Part shown: piece by piece, positions 1 through 8,216 of the stretch | Numbering within the stretch: the stretch's first letter is position 1 | How the letters are laid out: each line of letters begins with the position of its first letter | NCBI GenBank assembly: GCA_910577805.1 | Contig: CAJTOE010000023.1 | Location: 1-20,903, forward strand | Reading direction: 5' to 3' | DNA: 20,903 nt | DNA from: an uncultured Oscillospiraceae bacterium | Lineage (GTDB): Bacteria; Bacillota; Clostridia; Oscillospirales; Oscillospiraceae | The notes under the pieces: generated by a model | Told to the model about the DNA's origin: nothing | The model's database searches: none | The model's input: only the letters and a program-made list of their open reading frames with translations | Translations under genes and position numbers: made by a program

Positions 1-58
1 CCGTATTCTCATAGCCGGAATAGGTGTGGACCACATACCAGTTCGCATGTTCCGCCAT
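1..58 (-). CDS. nusG: Transcription termination/antitermination protein NusG (5' end only)
   Basis: Only the first 19 codons are present before the window edge. They read MAEHANWYVVHTYSGYENT, the typical NusG N-terminus (the NGN domain opening, with WYVVHTYSGYE). The start codon lies 12 nt after the secE stop, in the usual secE-nusG order. The ribosome binding site is weak (an AAGG about 11 nt upstream), so translation may depend on coupling to secE. NusG binds RNA polymerase and modulates pausing and termination. The call rests on the N-terminal motif plus the gene order. Confidence 0.9.
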   Translation of the reverse strand, partial: MAEHANWYVVHTYSGYENT

Positions 59-70
59 AGCGCGCCTGCC

Positions 71-346
71 TTAGCCGAAGAGGCTGATGAGGGCGCTGAT
101 GATGCCGTTGGCGGCCCAGTCGAAGACCCAGATAAAGATGCCCACCACGATCACGGTGAAGATGACCACCATCGTGTTGTTCATTGTCTGCTTGCCTGTG
201 GGCCACGCCACCTTTTTCAGCTCGCTTTTCATTTCCCGCAGCCAGCGGCCGATGCGGTCAAAGAAGCTGGGCTTGGCGCTGCCTTTTTTAGACGCTTTGT
301 CGGAGGAGGACTTTGCGGCCTGCTCCATCTTTTCGTTCTCAGCCAT
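71..346 (-). CDS. secE: Preprotein translocase subunit SecE
   Basis: This 91-aa protein is a small single-span SecE. It has a charged, low-complexity N-terminus (residues 1-26), an amphipathic segment FFDRIGRWLREMKSELKKV, the family signature KKVAWPT at residues 44-50, and one membrane span at about 57-77. SecE clamps SecY in the Sec translocon. The start is preceded by GAAAGGTG at good spacing. It lies between rpmG and nusG, 16 nt after the rpmG stop, so the three are probably co-transcribed. The longer N-terminal tail compared with about 60-aa Gram-positive SecE proteins is unremarkable. Confidence 0.95.
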   Translation of the reverse strand: MAENEKMEQAAKSSSDKASKKGSAKPSFFDRIGRWLREMKSELKKVAWPTGKQTMNNTMVVIFTVIVVGIFIWVFDWAANGIISALISLFG

Positions 347-362
347 TGTACACCTTTCTTCC

Positions 363-530
363 TTACTTCGTCTCGTTGTGGACGGTGTGCTTCCTGCAGA
401 AGGGGCAGTACTTTTTCAGCTCCAGACGGTCGGGGGTATTTTTCTTGTTCTTCATGGTGTTGTAATTTCTCTGCTTACACTCAGAGCACCGCAGGGTGAT
501 CTTGATGCGCGCACCGGCTTTGCTTGCCAT
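363..530 (-). CDS. rpmG: 50S ribosomal protein L33
   Basis: The product is 55 aa, the normal L33 length. It contains two Cys pairs, CSEC (C15, C18) and CPFC (C42, C45), and so is the zinc-binding form of L33. The [19 protein letters not shown] region is characteristic. The start at 530 is chosen because it has a near-perfect Shine-Dalgarno (AAAGGAGGT) 7 nt upstream; the open frame continues to 623 but that extension runs through the upstream terminator hairpin and is not coding. It is the first gene of a probable rpmG-secE-nusG operon behind a promoter and attenuator-like leader (571-784). Confidence 0.96.
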   Translation of the reverse strand: MASKAGARIKITLRCSECKQRNYNTMKNKKNTPDRLELKKYCPFCRKHTVHNETK

Positions 531-570
531 ATGTTCGGCACCTCCTTTAAGTTTTCGGGCCGTTCCGGCA

Positions 571-610
571 TAAAAAAGCCGGGTCAGGACCCATTGGGGC
601 CGGACCCGGC
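571..610 (-). terminator. Intrinsic terminator in the rpmG leader (attenuator candidate)
   Basis: On the minus strand GCCGGGTC (complement of 603-610) pairs with GACCCGGC (complement of 578-585). The helix continues inward with two mismatches to an AAT loop, and is followed directly by six U residues (572-577). It lies between the only good promoter (755-784) and the rpmG start, so it would stop transcription of the operon unless bypassed. It could alternatively terminate an unseen upstream RNA, but no gene lies upstream on this strand before pckA, which has its own terminator. Confidence 0.8.
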
Positions 611-655
611 GACATGAGGACAAAGATATGCCGCAGCGTTACGGTGGGGTCCGGC
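599..655 (-). promoter_or_regulatory. Candidate antiterminator helix in the rpmG leader
   Basis: On the minus strand the leader segment GCCGGACCC (complement of 647-655) is a perfect 9-bp complement of GGGTCCGGC (complement of 599-607). The latter forms most of the 5' arm of the terminator at 571-610. The two foldings are mutually exclusive, as in classic attenuators. What would stabilise one state (a ribosomal protein, a stalled ribosome or another ligand) cannot be read from the sequence. Confidence 0.5.
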
Positions 656-697
656 GAATTGCCTCCCTGTGTTCCGGCAGGCCGGGGGAGGGGGACA

Positions 698-723
698 GTG
701 CGCAAACACCGTAAAATGCGCAC
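698..723 (-). promoter_or_regulatory. 5' leader hairpin of the rpmG transcript
   Basis: A 7-bp stem, GTGCGCA with TGCGCAC, encloses a 12-nt loop near the 5' end of the predicted rpmG leader transcript. It has no U-run, so it is not a terminator. It could be a protein-binding element or a 5' stabilising hairpin. Its role is unknown. Confidence 0.45.
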
Positions 724-754
724 GTCAAAAAGCCCCTGTTCACAGGTACTTCAT

Positions 755-784
755 ACTATAGCATACCCAGCTTTGGAAAGTCAA
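755..784 (-). promoter_or_regulatory. SigA-type promoter for rpmG-secE-nusG
   Basis: On the minus strand TTGACT (complement of 779-784) and TATAGT (complement of 755-760) are separated by 18 bp. Transcription would start near 748, giving a leader of about 215 nt ahead of rpmG. Confidence 0.75.
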
Positions 785-823
785 GACGTTTTTCAGAGGT
801 TTTTTGAAAAATTTGCTGGGGGG

Positions 824-987
824 TCACCCTCATCCGTCACCGCCTCCGGCGGCGCCACCTTCCCCCGTGAGGGGGAAGGCTCGAACACTGGCACTTGCTT
901 GACTGCACAGTAGTATCGAGAGACGCACCGATAAGCCTTCCCCCCAGTGGGGGAAGGTGGCACGCGGAGCGTGACGGATGAGGGTGA
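824..987 (-). repeat. Palindromic intergenic repeat, copy 1 (MITE-like)
   Basis: The 164-bp element is bounded by a perfect 17-bp inverted repeat: TCACCCTCATCCGTCAC at 824-840 and its complement at 971-987. Each flank holds a second hairpin, CCTTCCCCC/GGGGGAAGG (858-879) and a CCTTCCCCC/GGGGGAAGG-like one at about 936-957. A non-palindromic core lies between them. Its reverse complement aligns along its length with the element at 13402-13565, so the two copies are in opposite orientation. No transposase or plausible protein is encoded. It sits in the gap between the pckA terminator and the rpmG promoter. Similar palindromes are common between genes in Oscillospiraceae (general knowledge, not checked here). 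Confidence 0.88.
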
Positions 988-1017
988 AGCCGCCAGTCTG
1001 CACTGCACCAAATATAC

Positions 1018-1050
1018 AAAAAATGGACGCACCCGAACCGGATGCGTCCA
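1018..1050 (-). terminator. Intrinsic terminator of pckA
   Basis: On the minus strand an 11-bp stem TGGACGCATCC/GGGTGCGTCCA (one G-U pair) with a 5-nt loop GGTTC is followed by six U residues (1018-1023). It lies 37 nt after the pckA stop. Confidence 0.9.
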
Positions 1051-1086
1051 TATAAAATACTAAATAGCAGGAAAAAAACGGAAATC

Positions 1087-2694
<1,608 letters not shown>

Positions 2695-2729
2695 GGGAGA
2701 AGTCCTCCTTTTGTTTAAATGTCGAAGCT

Positions 2730-2758
2730 ATTTTACCCCGTTCCCGGCAAAAAGGCAA
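2730..2758 (-). promoter_or_regulatory. Promoter of pckA
   Basis: On the minus strand TTGCCT (complement of 2753-2758) and TAAAAT (complement of 2730-2735) are spaced by 17 bp, giving a short leader of about 30 nt before pckA. Confidence 0.72.
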
Positions 2759-2919
2759 GAGTAAAGCAGACAAAAAATTCCTCTTTGGCAGAACGGCACA
2801 AAATAGGGGCCATGAAAGCTCTTCCGTGGGTAAAACAACGAAAATCTCCGGCTGGAGGTTTAGAAAAAATTTACAAACCGAAGCTTTGCGCTTTTGTATG
2901 GAATGTCGGCGTGTGATAC

Positions 2920-2948
2920 TTGCTTTCTCTTTGGTTGTGTGGTAAAAT
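2920..2948 (+). promoter_or_regulatory. Promoter of the phosphorelay operon
   Basis: TTGCTT (2920-2925) and TAAAAT (2943-2948) are spaced by 17 bp. Because this promoter overlaps the first codons of the longest open frame, the real start of the downstream gene must lie after about 2955. Confidence 0.7.
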
Positions 2949-2970
2949 CACAGTGAACAATGGTGGGCGT

Positions 2971-5061
2971 ATGGCCGGTTCATTCAAGGTAAGGATGTGG
3001 TTCCATTTGGCGAAGGAAAGACAAAAAATACTGATCGTGGACGATTCTGAGATGAATCGCTCCATCCTGACAGATATTTTAGGTCCGGAGTATGACATCA
3101 TTGAGGCGGAAAACGGCCTTCAGGCCGTGGCTACGCTCCAGCAGAAGCAGGAAGAGATCTCCCTGGTGCTGCTGGATATCGTCATGCCGGAAATGGACGG
3201 CTTTGAGGTCCTTCAGGTGATGAACGAGCAGCGGTGGATTGAAAACGTCCCCGTCATCATGATCTCCGCCGAGACCCGCTCCTCCCGCGTGGAGCAGGCC
3301 TACGAGCTGGGCGTGGTGGACTTCATCGCCCGGCCCTTTGACGCACGGGTGGTCCACCGCCGGGTGGTCAACACCATCCTGCTCTACGACAAGCAGGCCA
3401 AGCTGAAGGAGATGGTGGCCGAGCAGATCTACGAGAAGGAGCAGAACAGCGGCCTGATGGTGGATATCCTCAGCCATATCGTGGAATTCCGCAACGGGGA
3501 AAGCGGAAGGCACGTGCTGCACGTGCGTACATTGACCGAACTGCTGCTGCGCCGTCTCATCCAAAAGACGGACCGCTATCATTTAAAACAAAAGGACATC
3601 TCGGCCATCGGCACCGCCTCCGCGCTGCATGATGTGGGCAAGATCGCCATTGACGAGCGCATCTTAAATAAACCGGGACGGCTCACCAGCGAGGAGTTCG
3701 CCATCATGAAGACCCACACCACCGTGGGCGCGGAGATGCTGAAAAACCTCCCCTTCCACCAGGAGCACCCCATGGTCAAGCTGGTCTATCAGATCTGCCG
3801 CTGGCACCATGAGCGCTACGACGGCCGGGGCTACCCGGACGGCCTGGTCGGAGAGCAGATTCCCATTGCCGCCCAGGTGGTGTCGCTGGCGGACGTGTAC
3901 GACGCGCTGACCAGCGAGCGGGTCTATAAAAAGGCTTTCACCCACGAAAAAGCCGTGGAGATGATCACCCAGGGGGAGTGCGGCGCGTTCAGTCCCCTGA
4001 TGCTGGAGTGTTTACGGGATATTTCCGGCCAGATCGAGAAGGAGTTCCTGAACGGCGGCCAGACCCAGGCCCAGCAGCGGGAGCTGCACAGCATCTCCCA
4101 GGCCATGTCCCAGCACCGGGAGCTGAGCGCCTCCCACCGCACCCTCCAGCTTCTGGAGCATGAGCGGATGAAGTACAGCTTCTTTGCCGCCATGTCCCAG
4201 GAAATTCAGTTCGAGTACACCCTTCTGCCCCCGATGGTCACCCTGAACACCTGGGGCGCGGAGCGGCTTGGGGTCAGCGAGGTCATCATGGACCCCTACC
4301 ACGACCCCCAGAACCAGTTCTTCCGTATGGAGGACTGGAGCGATTTCGCCAAAAACCTGCGCTGCACTACCCCGGAAAACCCCCTCATCACCCAGGAGGT
4401 CCGGCTCATGTTCCACGGCGAGCAGCGCTGGTTCCGGGTCATCGCGCGGGCCATCTGGTCCAGCGACGAGCCGCCCCAGTACACAGGCGTCATCGGCAAG
4501 GTGGTGGACGTGCAGGAGACCAAGACCAGGATGGAGTCCCTCCAGCGCATGGCAAGCCACGATTCCCTCACCGGCCTGCTCAACCTGTCCAGCGCCCGCA
4601 AGCGCATCGAGGAGCGGCTGGAGCAGGAGCCGGAGGGGGATTACGCCCTGGCGGTGTTCGACCTGGACCGGTTCAAGCAGGCCAACGACAATTTCGGCCA
4701 CAGCTTCGGCAACGAGGTGCTGATCCATGTGTCGGAAAAGCTGCGCCAGAGCGTGCGCACGGGGGATATCGTGGCCCGGTACGGCGGAGATGAATTCTTT
4801 GTGTTCCTGGAGTACAGCCACGACATCAATTCCGCCATCGACCGTATCTTCCACAGCCTGTCCGGCGAGGAGTTCAAGGGCTTTTTGATCTCGGCCAGCA
4901 TGGGCGTGGCCCAGGCCTCCGTGGTGGGGACCGATTTCGATACCCTGTTCCACGCGGCGGATATGGCCCTGTACGACGTAAAAAATACCGGACGGGGTAC
5001 GTTCCGGATCTACGACGAATCCATCGAGGCGCTGCCTGGCCAGAGCCAGCGGAGCTTATAA
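2971..5061 (+). CDS. Response regulator with HD-GYP, PAS-like and GGDEF domains (cyclic-di-GMP turnover)
   Basis: The product is 696 aa from the ATG at 2971. Domains in order: a receiver (about 18-140; acidic pair D24-D25, phospho-acceptor D69 in LLDIVMPEMDG); HD-GYP phosphodiesterase (about 155-360; H220-D221, HH at 279-280, GYP at 287-289); a PAS-like region (about 400-520); and a GGDEF diguanylate cyclase (about 522-682; RYGGDEF with GGDEF at 605-609). An RxxD inhibitory site (R596-D599) lies five residues before GGDEF. Both catalytic motifs look intact, so it may both make and break cyclic-di-GMP. The usual receiver lysine is Arg (RPFD, R121). The 2920 start of the longest frame is rejected because a promoter covers it; ATG 2995 (AAGGTAAGG just before it) is an alternative start. 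It precedes an Hpt protein by 22 nt. Confidence 0.9.
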   Translation: MAGSFKVRMWFHLAKERQKILIVDDSEMNRSILTDILGPEYDIIEAENGLQAVATLQQKQEEISLVLLDIVMPEMDGFEVLQVMNEQRWIENVPVIMISAETRSSRVEQAYELGVVDFIARPFDARVVHRRVVNTILLYDKQAKLKEMVAEQIYEKEQNSGLMVDILSHIVEFRNGESGRHVLHVRTLTELLLRRLIQKTDRYHLKQKDISAIGTASALHDVGKIAIDERILNKPGRLTSEEFAIMKTHTTVGAEMLKNLPFHQEHPMVKLVYQICRWHHERYDGRGYPDGLVGEQIPIAAQVVSLADVYDALTSERVYKKAFTHEKAVEMITQGECGAFSPLMLECLRDISGQIEKEFLNGGQTQAQQRELHSISQAMSQHRELSASHRTLQLLEHERMKYSFFAAMSQEIQFEYTLLPPMVTLNTWGAERLGVSEVIMDPYHDPQNQFFRMEDWSDFAKNLRCTTPENPLITQEVRLMFHGEQRWFRVIARAIWSSDEPPQYTGVIGKVVDVQETKTRMESLQRMASHDSLTGLLNLSSARKRIEERLEQEPEGDYALAVFDLDRFKQANDNFGHSFGNEVLIHVSEKLRQSVRTGDIVARYGGDEFFVFLEYSHDINSAIDRIFHSLSGEEFKGFLISASMGVAQASVVGTDFDTLFHAADMALYDVKNTGRGTFRIYDESIEALPGQSQRSL

Positions 5062-5083
5062 ATAAAGGAGGAGCTGCAAGACT

Positions 5084-5443
5084 ATGACGCTTCAGGAATG
5101 TTACCTCGCGCTGGACGGCGATTTTGAGGACGTCAAGCACCGTCTGCCCACCGACCGCATGGTCCAGAAGTTTGTTCTGAAATTTCTCAACGACCCAAGC
5201 TATCAGCTTCTGTGCGACTCCATGGAGGCGGGGAATTATACGGACGCCTTCCGGGCGGCCCACACCATCAAGGGTGTGTGCCAGAACCTGAGCTTTACCC
5301 GCCTGCTTGCCTCCGGGGAGAAGCTGACCGAGGCACTGCGGGACGGCCCGACCCCGGAGGCCCCCGCCCTGTTCACGCAGGTCCAGGCGGACTACCGGCA
5401 GACTGTGGATGCCATCCGGAGGTTCCAGGAGGAGCTGGATTGA
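5084..5443 (+). CDS. Histidine phosphotransfer (Hpt) protein
   Basis: This 119-aa all-helical protein carries the Hpt signature AAHTIKGVCQNL, with the phospho-accepting His at residue 60 and the HxxKG pattern. The start has AAAGGAGGAG at good spacing. It lies between a receiver-containing output protein and a hybrid kinase, and its stop overlaps the kinase start (TGATG, one shared base), so translation is probably coupled. The likely role is to relay phosphate from the kinase receiver domains to the response regulator upstream. The family is clear from the motif; the partners are inferred from the operon. Confidence 0.88.
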   Translation: MTLQECYLALDGDFEDVKHRLPTDRMVQKFVLKFLNDPSYQLLCDSMEAGNYTDAFRAAHTIKGVCQNLSFTRLLASGEKLTEALRDGPTPEAPALFTQVQADYRQTVDAIRRFQEELD

Positions 5444-8007
5444 TGAAAGAACGAAATAAGACGACGCGGTTTTTAAAGATCAGCCTGGCGCTGATCCTGG
5501 TGTTCAGCGTGTCGATCTTTTCCGCTCTGGCCATTTTTCTGAACCAGCAAAGCGCAAAGACCATCCATGAGGTGGGCCGGATGTACATGTCCACCACCAG
5601 CGAGCAGATCGCAATGCACTTCGAGACGACCATGAACCTGCGCCTGAGCCAGATGGAGGTTTTGGTCAGTACGGTAGTGACAGAGTCCATCCACCAGGAC
5701 GAGGAGCAGAAGGAGATCCTGATCCAAAACGCCCAGGCGCGGGGCTTCGACCACCTGGCCTTCTACCGGATGGACGGGACCTTTGAGACTCTCTACGGCT
5801 CCCCCCTGCACGTGACGGACCCGGAGCCATTTTTGAACTCCATGCACAACCGGGAGAGCAAGGTGGCCATCGGCACGGACGAGGCCGGCAACAACGTGAT
5901 TCTGCTGGGCGTGCCCGCCGGCCATACGCCCACTCCGGAACACTCCTGTGTGGCTCTGGTGGCGGGACTGCCGGTGTCGTACATCAGCGAGACCCTGTCC
6001 CTGAACGAAAACGCGGAGCATATCTACTCCTTCATCATCCGGCAGGACGGCAGCTTTGTCATCCGCACCAGCGACGCCACCCGCGAAAACTACTTTGATC
6101 GGGTGCGCAGCCTCTACGAGTCAGTGGACGGGGAGGACCCGGAGCGGTATATTGAAAACCTCTCCCAGGCCATGGAGAAGCAGGAGGACTACGCGGCGGA
6201 GTTCGTGATTTATGGGGACTCCCGGCAGGTCTACTGCACCAAGCTGACGCAGTCGGAGTGGTATCTGCTCACATTCATGCCCTACAAGGCCCTGGACCGG
6301 ATCGTTACAGGCACCACCACCCGCTGGACGGCGGTGCTGCTGGGGGCCTGCGCCCTGGTGATTGTGGTGCTGCTGGCGGTGTTTGTGAAATACTTCCAGA
6401 TGACCAAGCAGCAGATGCGGGCGCTGGTGCGTGCCCAGCGGGAGGCGGAGAGCGCCAACAGGGCAAAGAGCGAATTTTTGTCCAACATGAGCCACGACAT
6501 CCGCACCCCCATGAACGCCATCGTGGGCATGACGGCCATCGCCACGGCCAATCTGGACAACAAGCAGCAGGTCCAGAACTGCCTGAAAAAGATTACCATG
6601 TCCAGCAAGCATTTGCTTGGGCTTATCAACGACGTGCTGGATATGTCCAAGATCGAGAGCGGCAAAATGACGCTGAATATGGACCAGGTCTCCCTGCGGG
6701 AGGTGATGGACGGCATCGTGAGCATCATCCAGCCTCAGGTGAAGCTGAAAAGCCAGCAGTTCAATGTGTTTATCAAAGACATTTCCGTGGAAAACGTCTG
6801 CTGTGACAGCGTGCGCCTGAACCAGGTGCTGCTGAACTTCCTGTCCAACGCGATAAAATTCACCCCGGAGAAGGGGTCCATCTCCCTGTCCCTGGACGAG
6901 GCGGAGTCCCCCAAAGGAGAGGACTACGTGCGCGTGTTCCTTCAGGTGAAGGACAACGGCATCGGAATGACGCCGGAGTTCAAAGAGAAGATTTTCGAGT
7001 CCTTTACCCGTGAGGACAGCACCCGTGTCCGCAAGACCGAGGGCACCGGCCTGGGTATGGCGATCACCAAGTGCATTATCGACGCGATGGGCGGGACCAT
7101 CGAGGTCATCAGCGCCCCCGGCCAGGGGACCGAGTTCAACGTGGTCCTGGACCTGGAGAAGGCCACGGTGGAGGAAGTGGATATGATCCTCCCCAGCTGG
7201 AACATGCTGGTGGTGGACGACGACCGGCAGCTCTGCGAGAGTACGGTATCCTCTCTGCTGTCCATCGGGGTCAACGCGGACTGGGCCTTGTCGGGAGAGG
7301 ACGCGGTGGAGATGGTGGAGAAGCGCCACGCCCGCCGGGACGACTACCAGATTATTATGCTGGATTGGAAGCTGCCCGGCATTGACGGCATCGCCACCGC
7401 GCGGGAGATCCGCCGCCGGGTGGCGGAGGACGTGCCTATCCTGCTGATTTCCGCCTACGATTGGAGCGACATTGAGGAGGAGGCCAGGGCGGCGGGCGTG
7501 ACGGGCTTTATTGCCAAGCCGCTGTTCCGCTCCACGCTGTTCTATGGCCTGAAACCCTACGCGGTGGATTCGCCGGACGAGATTCCGGAAAATCCCCTGG
7601 AGAAGGGGCCGGACCTGACGGGAAAGCACATCCTTCTGGCGGAGGACAACGACCTCAACTGGGAGATTGCGGAGGAGCTTTTGTCCGATATGGGTCTGGA
7701 GCTGGACCGGGCGGAGAACGGGCAGGCCTGTCTGGAGATGTTCCAGCAGACGGAACCGCACCATTACGACGCGATTCTGATGGATATCCGGATGCCTATT
7801 ATGACGGGCTACGAGGCCGCCCAGGCCATCCGGGCGCTGGAGCGGGAGGACGCGGCAAAGATTCCTATTATTGCCATGACGGCCGACGCTTTTTCCGAGG
7901 ACATCAAGCGCTGTCTGAACTGCGGCATGAACGCCCATGTAGCCAAGCCCATCGACGTGCGGGAGGTTGTACGCCTCCTGGCCAAGTACATCTATGCAGA
8001 ATCATAA
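5443..8007 (+). CDS. Membrane hybrid sensor histidine kinase with two receiver domains
   Basis: The product is 854 aa. Order: cytoplasmic N-terminus, membrane span (about 11-33), extracellular sensor of about 250 residues resembling a Cache-type fold (34-293), second span (about 295-317), HisKA with phospho-His H351 in SNMSHDIRTPMNAI, HATPase with N-box NFLSNAIKF (N468), DNGIGM (D504) and GTGLGMA (G534-A540), REC1 (phospho-Asp D641 in MLDWKLPGIDG) and REC2 (D781 in LMDIRMPIMTG). Both receivers keep the acidic pocket and Lys (AKPL, AKPI). It lacks its own Hpt domain, which is supplied by the preceding gene. The longer open frame starting at 5212 overlaps the Hpt gene and is rejected. The ligand cannot be told from the sequence. 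Confidence 0.93.
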   Translation: MKERNKTTRFLKISLALILVFSVSIFSALAIFLNQQSAKTIHEVGRMYMSTTSEQIAMHFETTMNLRLSQMEVLVSTVVTESIHQDEEQKEILIQNAQARGFDHLAFYRMDGTFETLYGSPLHVTDPEPFLNSMHNRESKVAIGTDEAGNNVILLGVPAGHTPTPEHSCVALVAGLPVSYISETLSLNENAEHIYSFIIRQDGSFVIRTSDATRENYFDRVRSLYESVDGEDPERYIENLSQAMEKQEDYAAEFVIYGDSRQVYCTKLTQSEWYLLTFMPYKALDRIVTGTTTRWTAVLLGACALVIVVLLAVFVKYFQMTKQQMRALVRAQREAESANRAKSEFLSNMSHDIRTPMNAIVGMTAIATANLDNKQQVQNCLKKITMSSKHLLGLINDVLDMSKIESGKMTLNMDQVSLREVMDGIVSIIQPQVKLKSQQFNVFIKDISVENVCCDSVRLNQVLLNFLSNAIKFTPEKGSISLSLDEAESPKGEDYVRVFLQVKDNGIGMTPEFKEKIFESFTREDSTRVRKTEGTGLGMAITKCIIDAMGGTIEVISAPGQGTEFNVVLDLEKATVEEVDMILPSWNMLVVDDDRQLCESTVSSLLSIGVNADWALSGEDAVEMVEKRHARRDDYQIIMLDWKLPGIDGIATAREIRRRVAEDVPILLISAYDWSDIEEEARAAGVTGFIAKPLFRSTLFYGLKPYAVDSPDEIPENPLEKGPDLTGKHILLAEDNDLNWEIAEELLSDMGLELDRAENGQACLEMFQQTEPHHYDAILMDIRMPIMTGYEAAQAIRALEREDAAKIPIIAMTADAFSEDIKRCLNCGMNAHVAKPIDVREVVRLLAKYIYAES

Positions 8008-8009
8008 AA

Positions 8010-8056
8010 CATCCCCGGCCCAGGTCCGATTTGGAACGTGGGCCGGGGGTGTTTTT
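8010..8056 (+). terminator. Terminator of the phosphorelay operon
   Basis: A 13-bp stem, CATCCCCGGCCCA with TGGGCCGGGGGTG (one G-U), is followed by TTTTT, starting 2 nt after the kinase stop. Confidence 0.93.
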
Positions 8057-8106
8057 ATACCTTTATTTTTTTAGAAATGCGCTTTGATTTGTAGGATGGC
8101 GGAGTC

Positions 8107-8124
8107 GTGACGGATGAGGGGGAA
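8107..8124 (+). repeat. Isolated end fragment of the palindromic repeat
   Basis: GTGACGGATGAGGGGGAA matches the outer inverted-repeat arm of the elements at 824-987 and 13402-13565. No second arm or core is present nearby, so it looks like a remnant. A match of this length could be chance, but it is intergenic like the full copies. Confidence 0.55.
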
Positions 8125-8148
8125 GAGACCACCGCCGCAGGATAAGGA

Positions 8149-8178
8149 TTGCCTGTCTGGCGTGTTCTGTGCTATACT
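8149..8178 (+). promoter_or_regulatory. Promoter of the dehydrogenase-permease pair
   Basis: TTGCCT (8149-8154) and TATACT (8173-8178) are spaced by 18 bp, about 40 nt before the dehydrogenase start. Confidence 0.7.
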
Positions 8179-8216
8179 CTCGGTAGAAAATCGTTCCAAA
8201 AAAAGGAGAACCAATC

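Noticed and set aside
824..987. CRISPR-like or tRNA-like structure from the strong hairpins
   Set aside because: There is no regular repeat-spacer pattern and no cloverleaf with anticodon; the inverted repeats fit a palindromic intergenic element.
614..1032. Short open frames across 614-1032 on both strands
   Set aside because: They run through the leader, the palindromic repeat and the pckA terminator, have no ribosome binding sites and encode low-complexity sequence.
2920..2970. N-terminal extension of the HD-GYP/GGDEF regulator
   Set aside because: The -35 and -10 boxes (2920-2948) lie inside it, so it cannot be part of the transcript made from this promoter.
5212..5442. 77-codon extension of the hybrid kinase
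   Set aside because: It overlaps the Hpt gene in another frame; the start at 5443 gives a normal signal-anchor N-terminus and a TGATG coupling.
7071..7385. 104-aa open frame inside the kinase gene
   Set aside because: It is an out-of-frame Gly/Arg-rich shadow of the HATPase-REC1 region.
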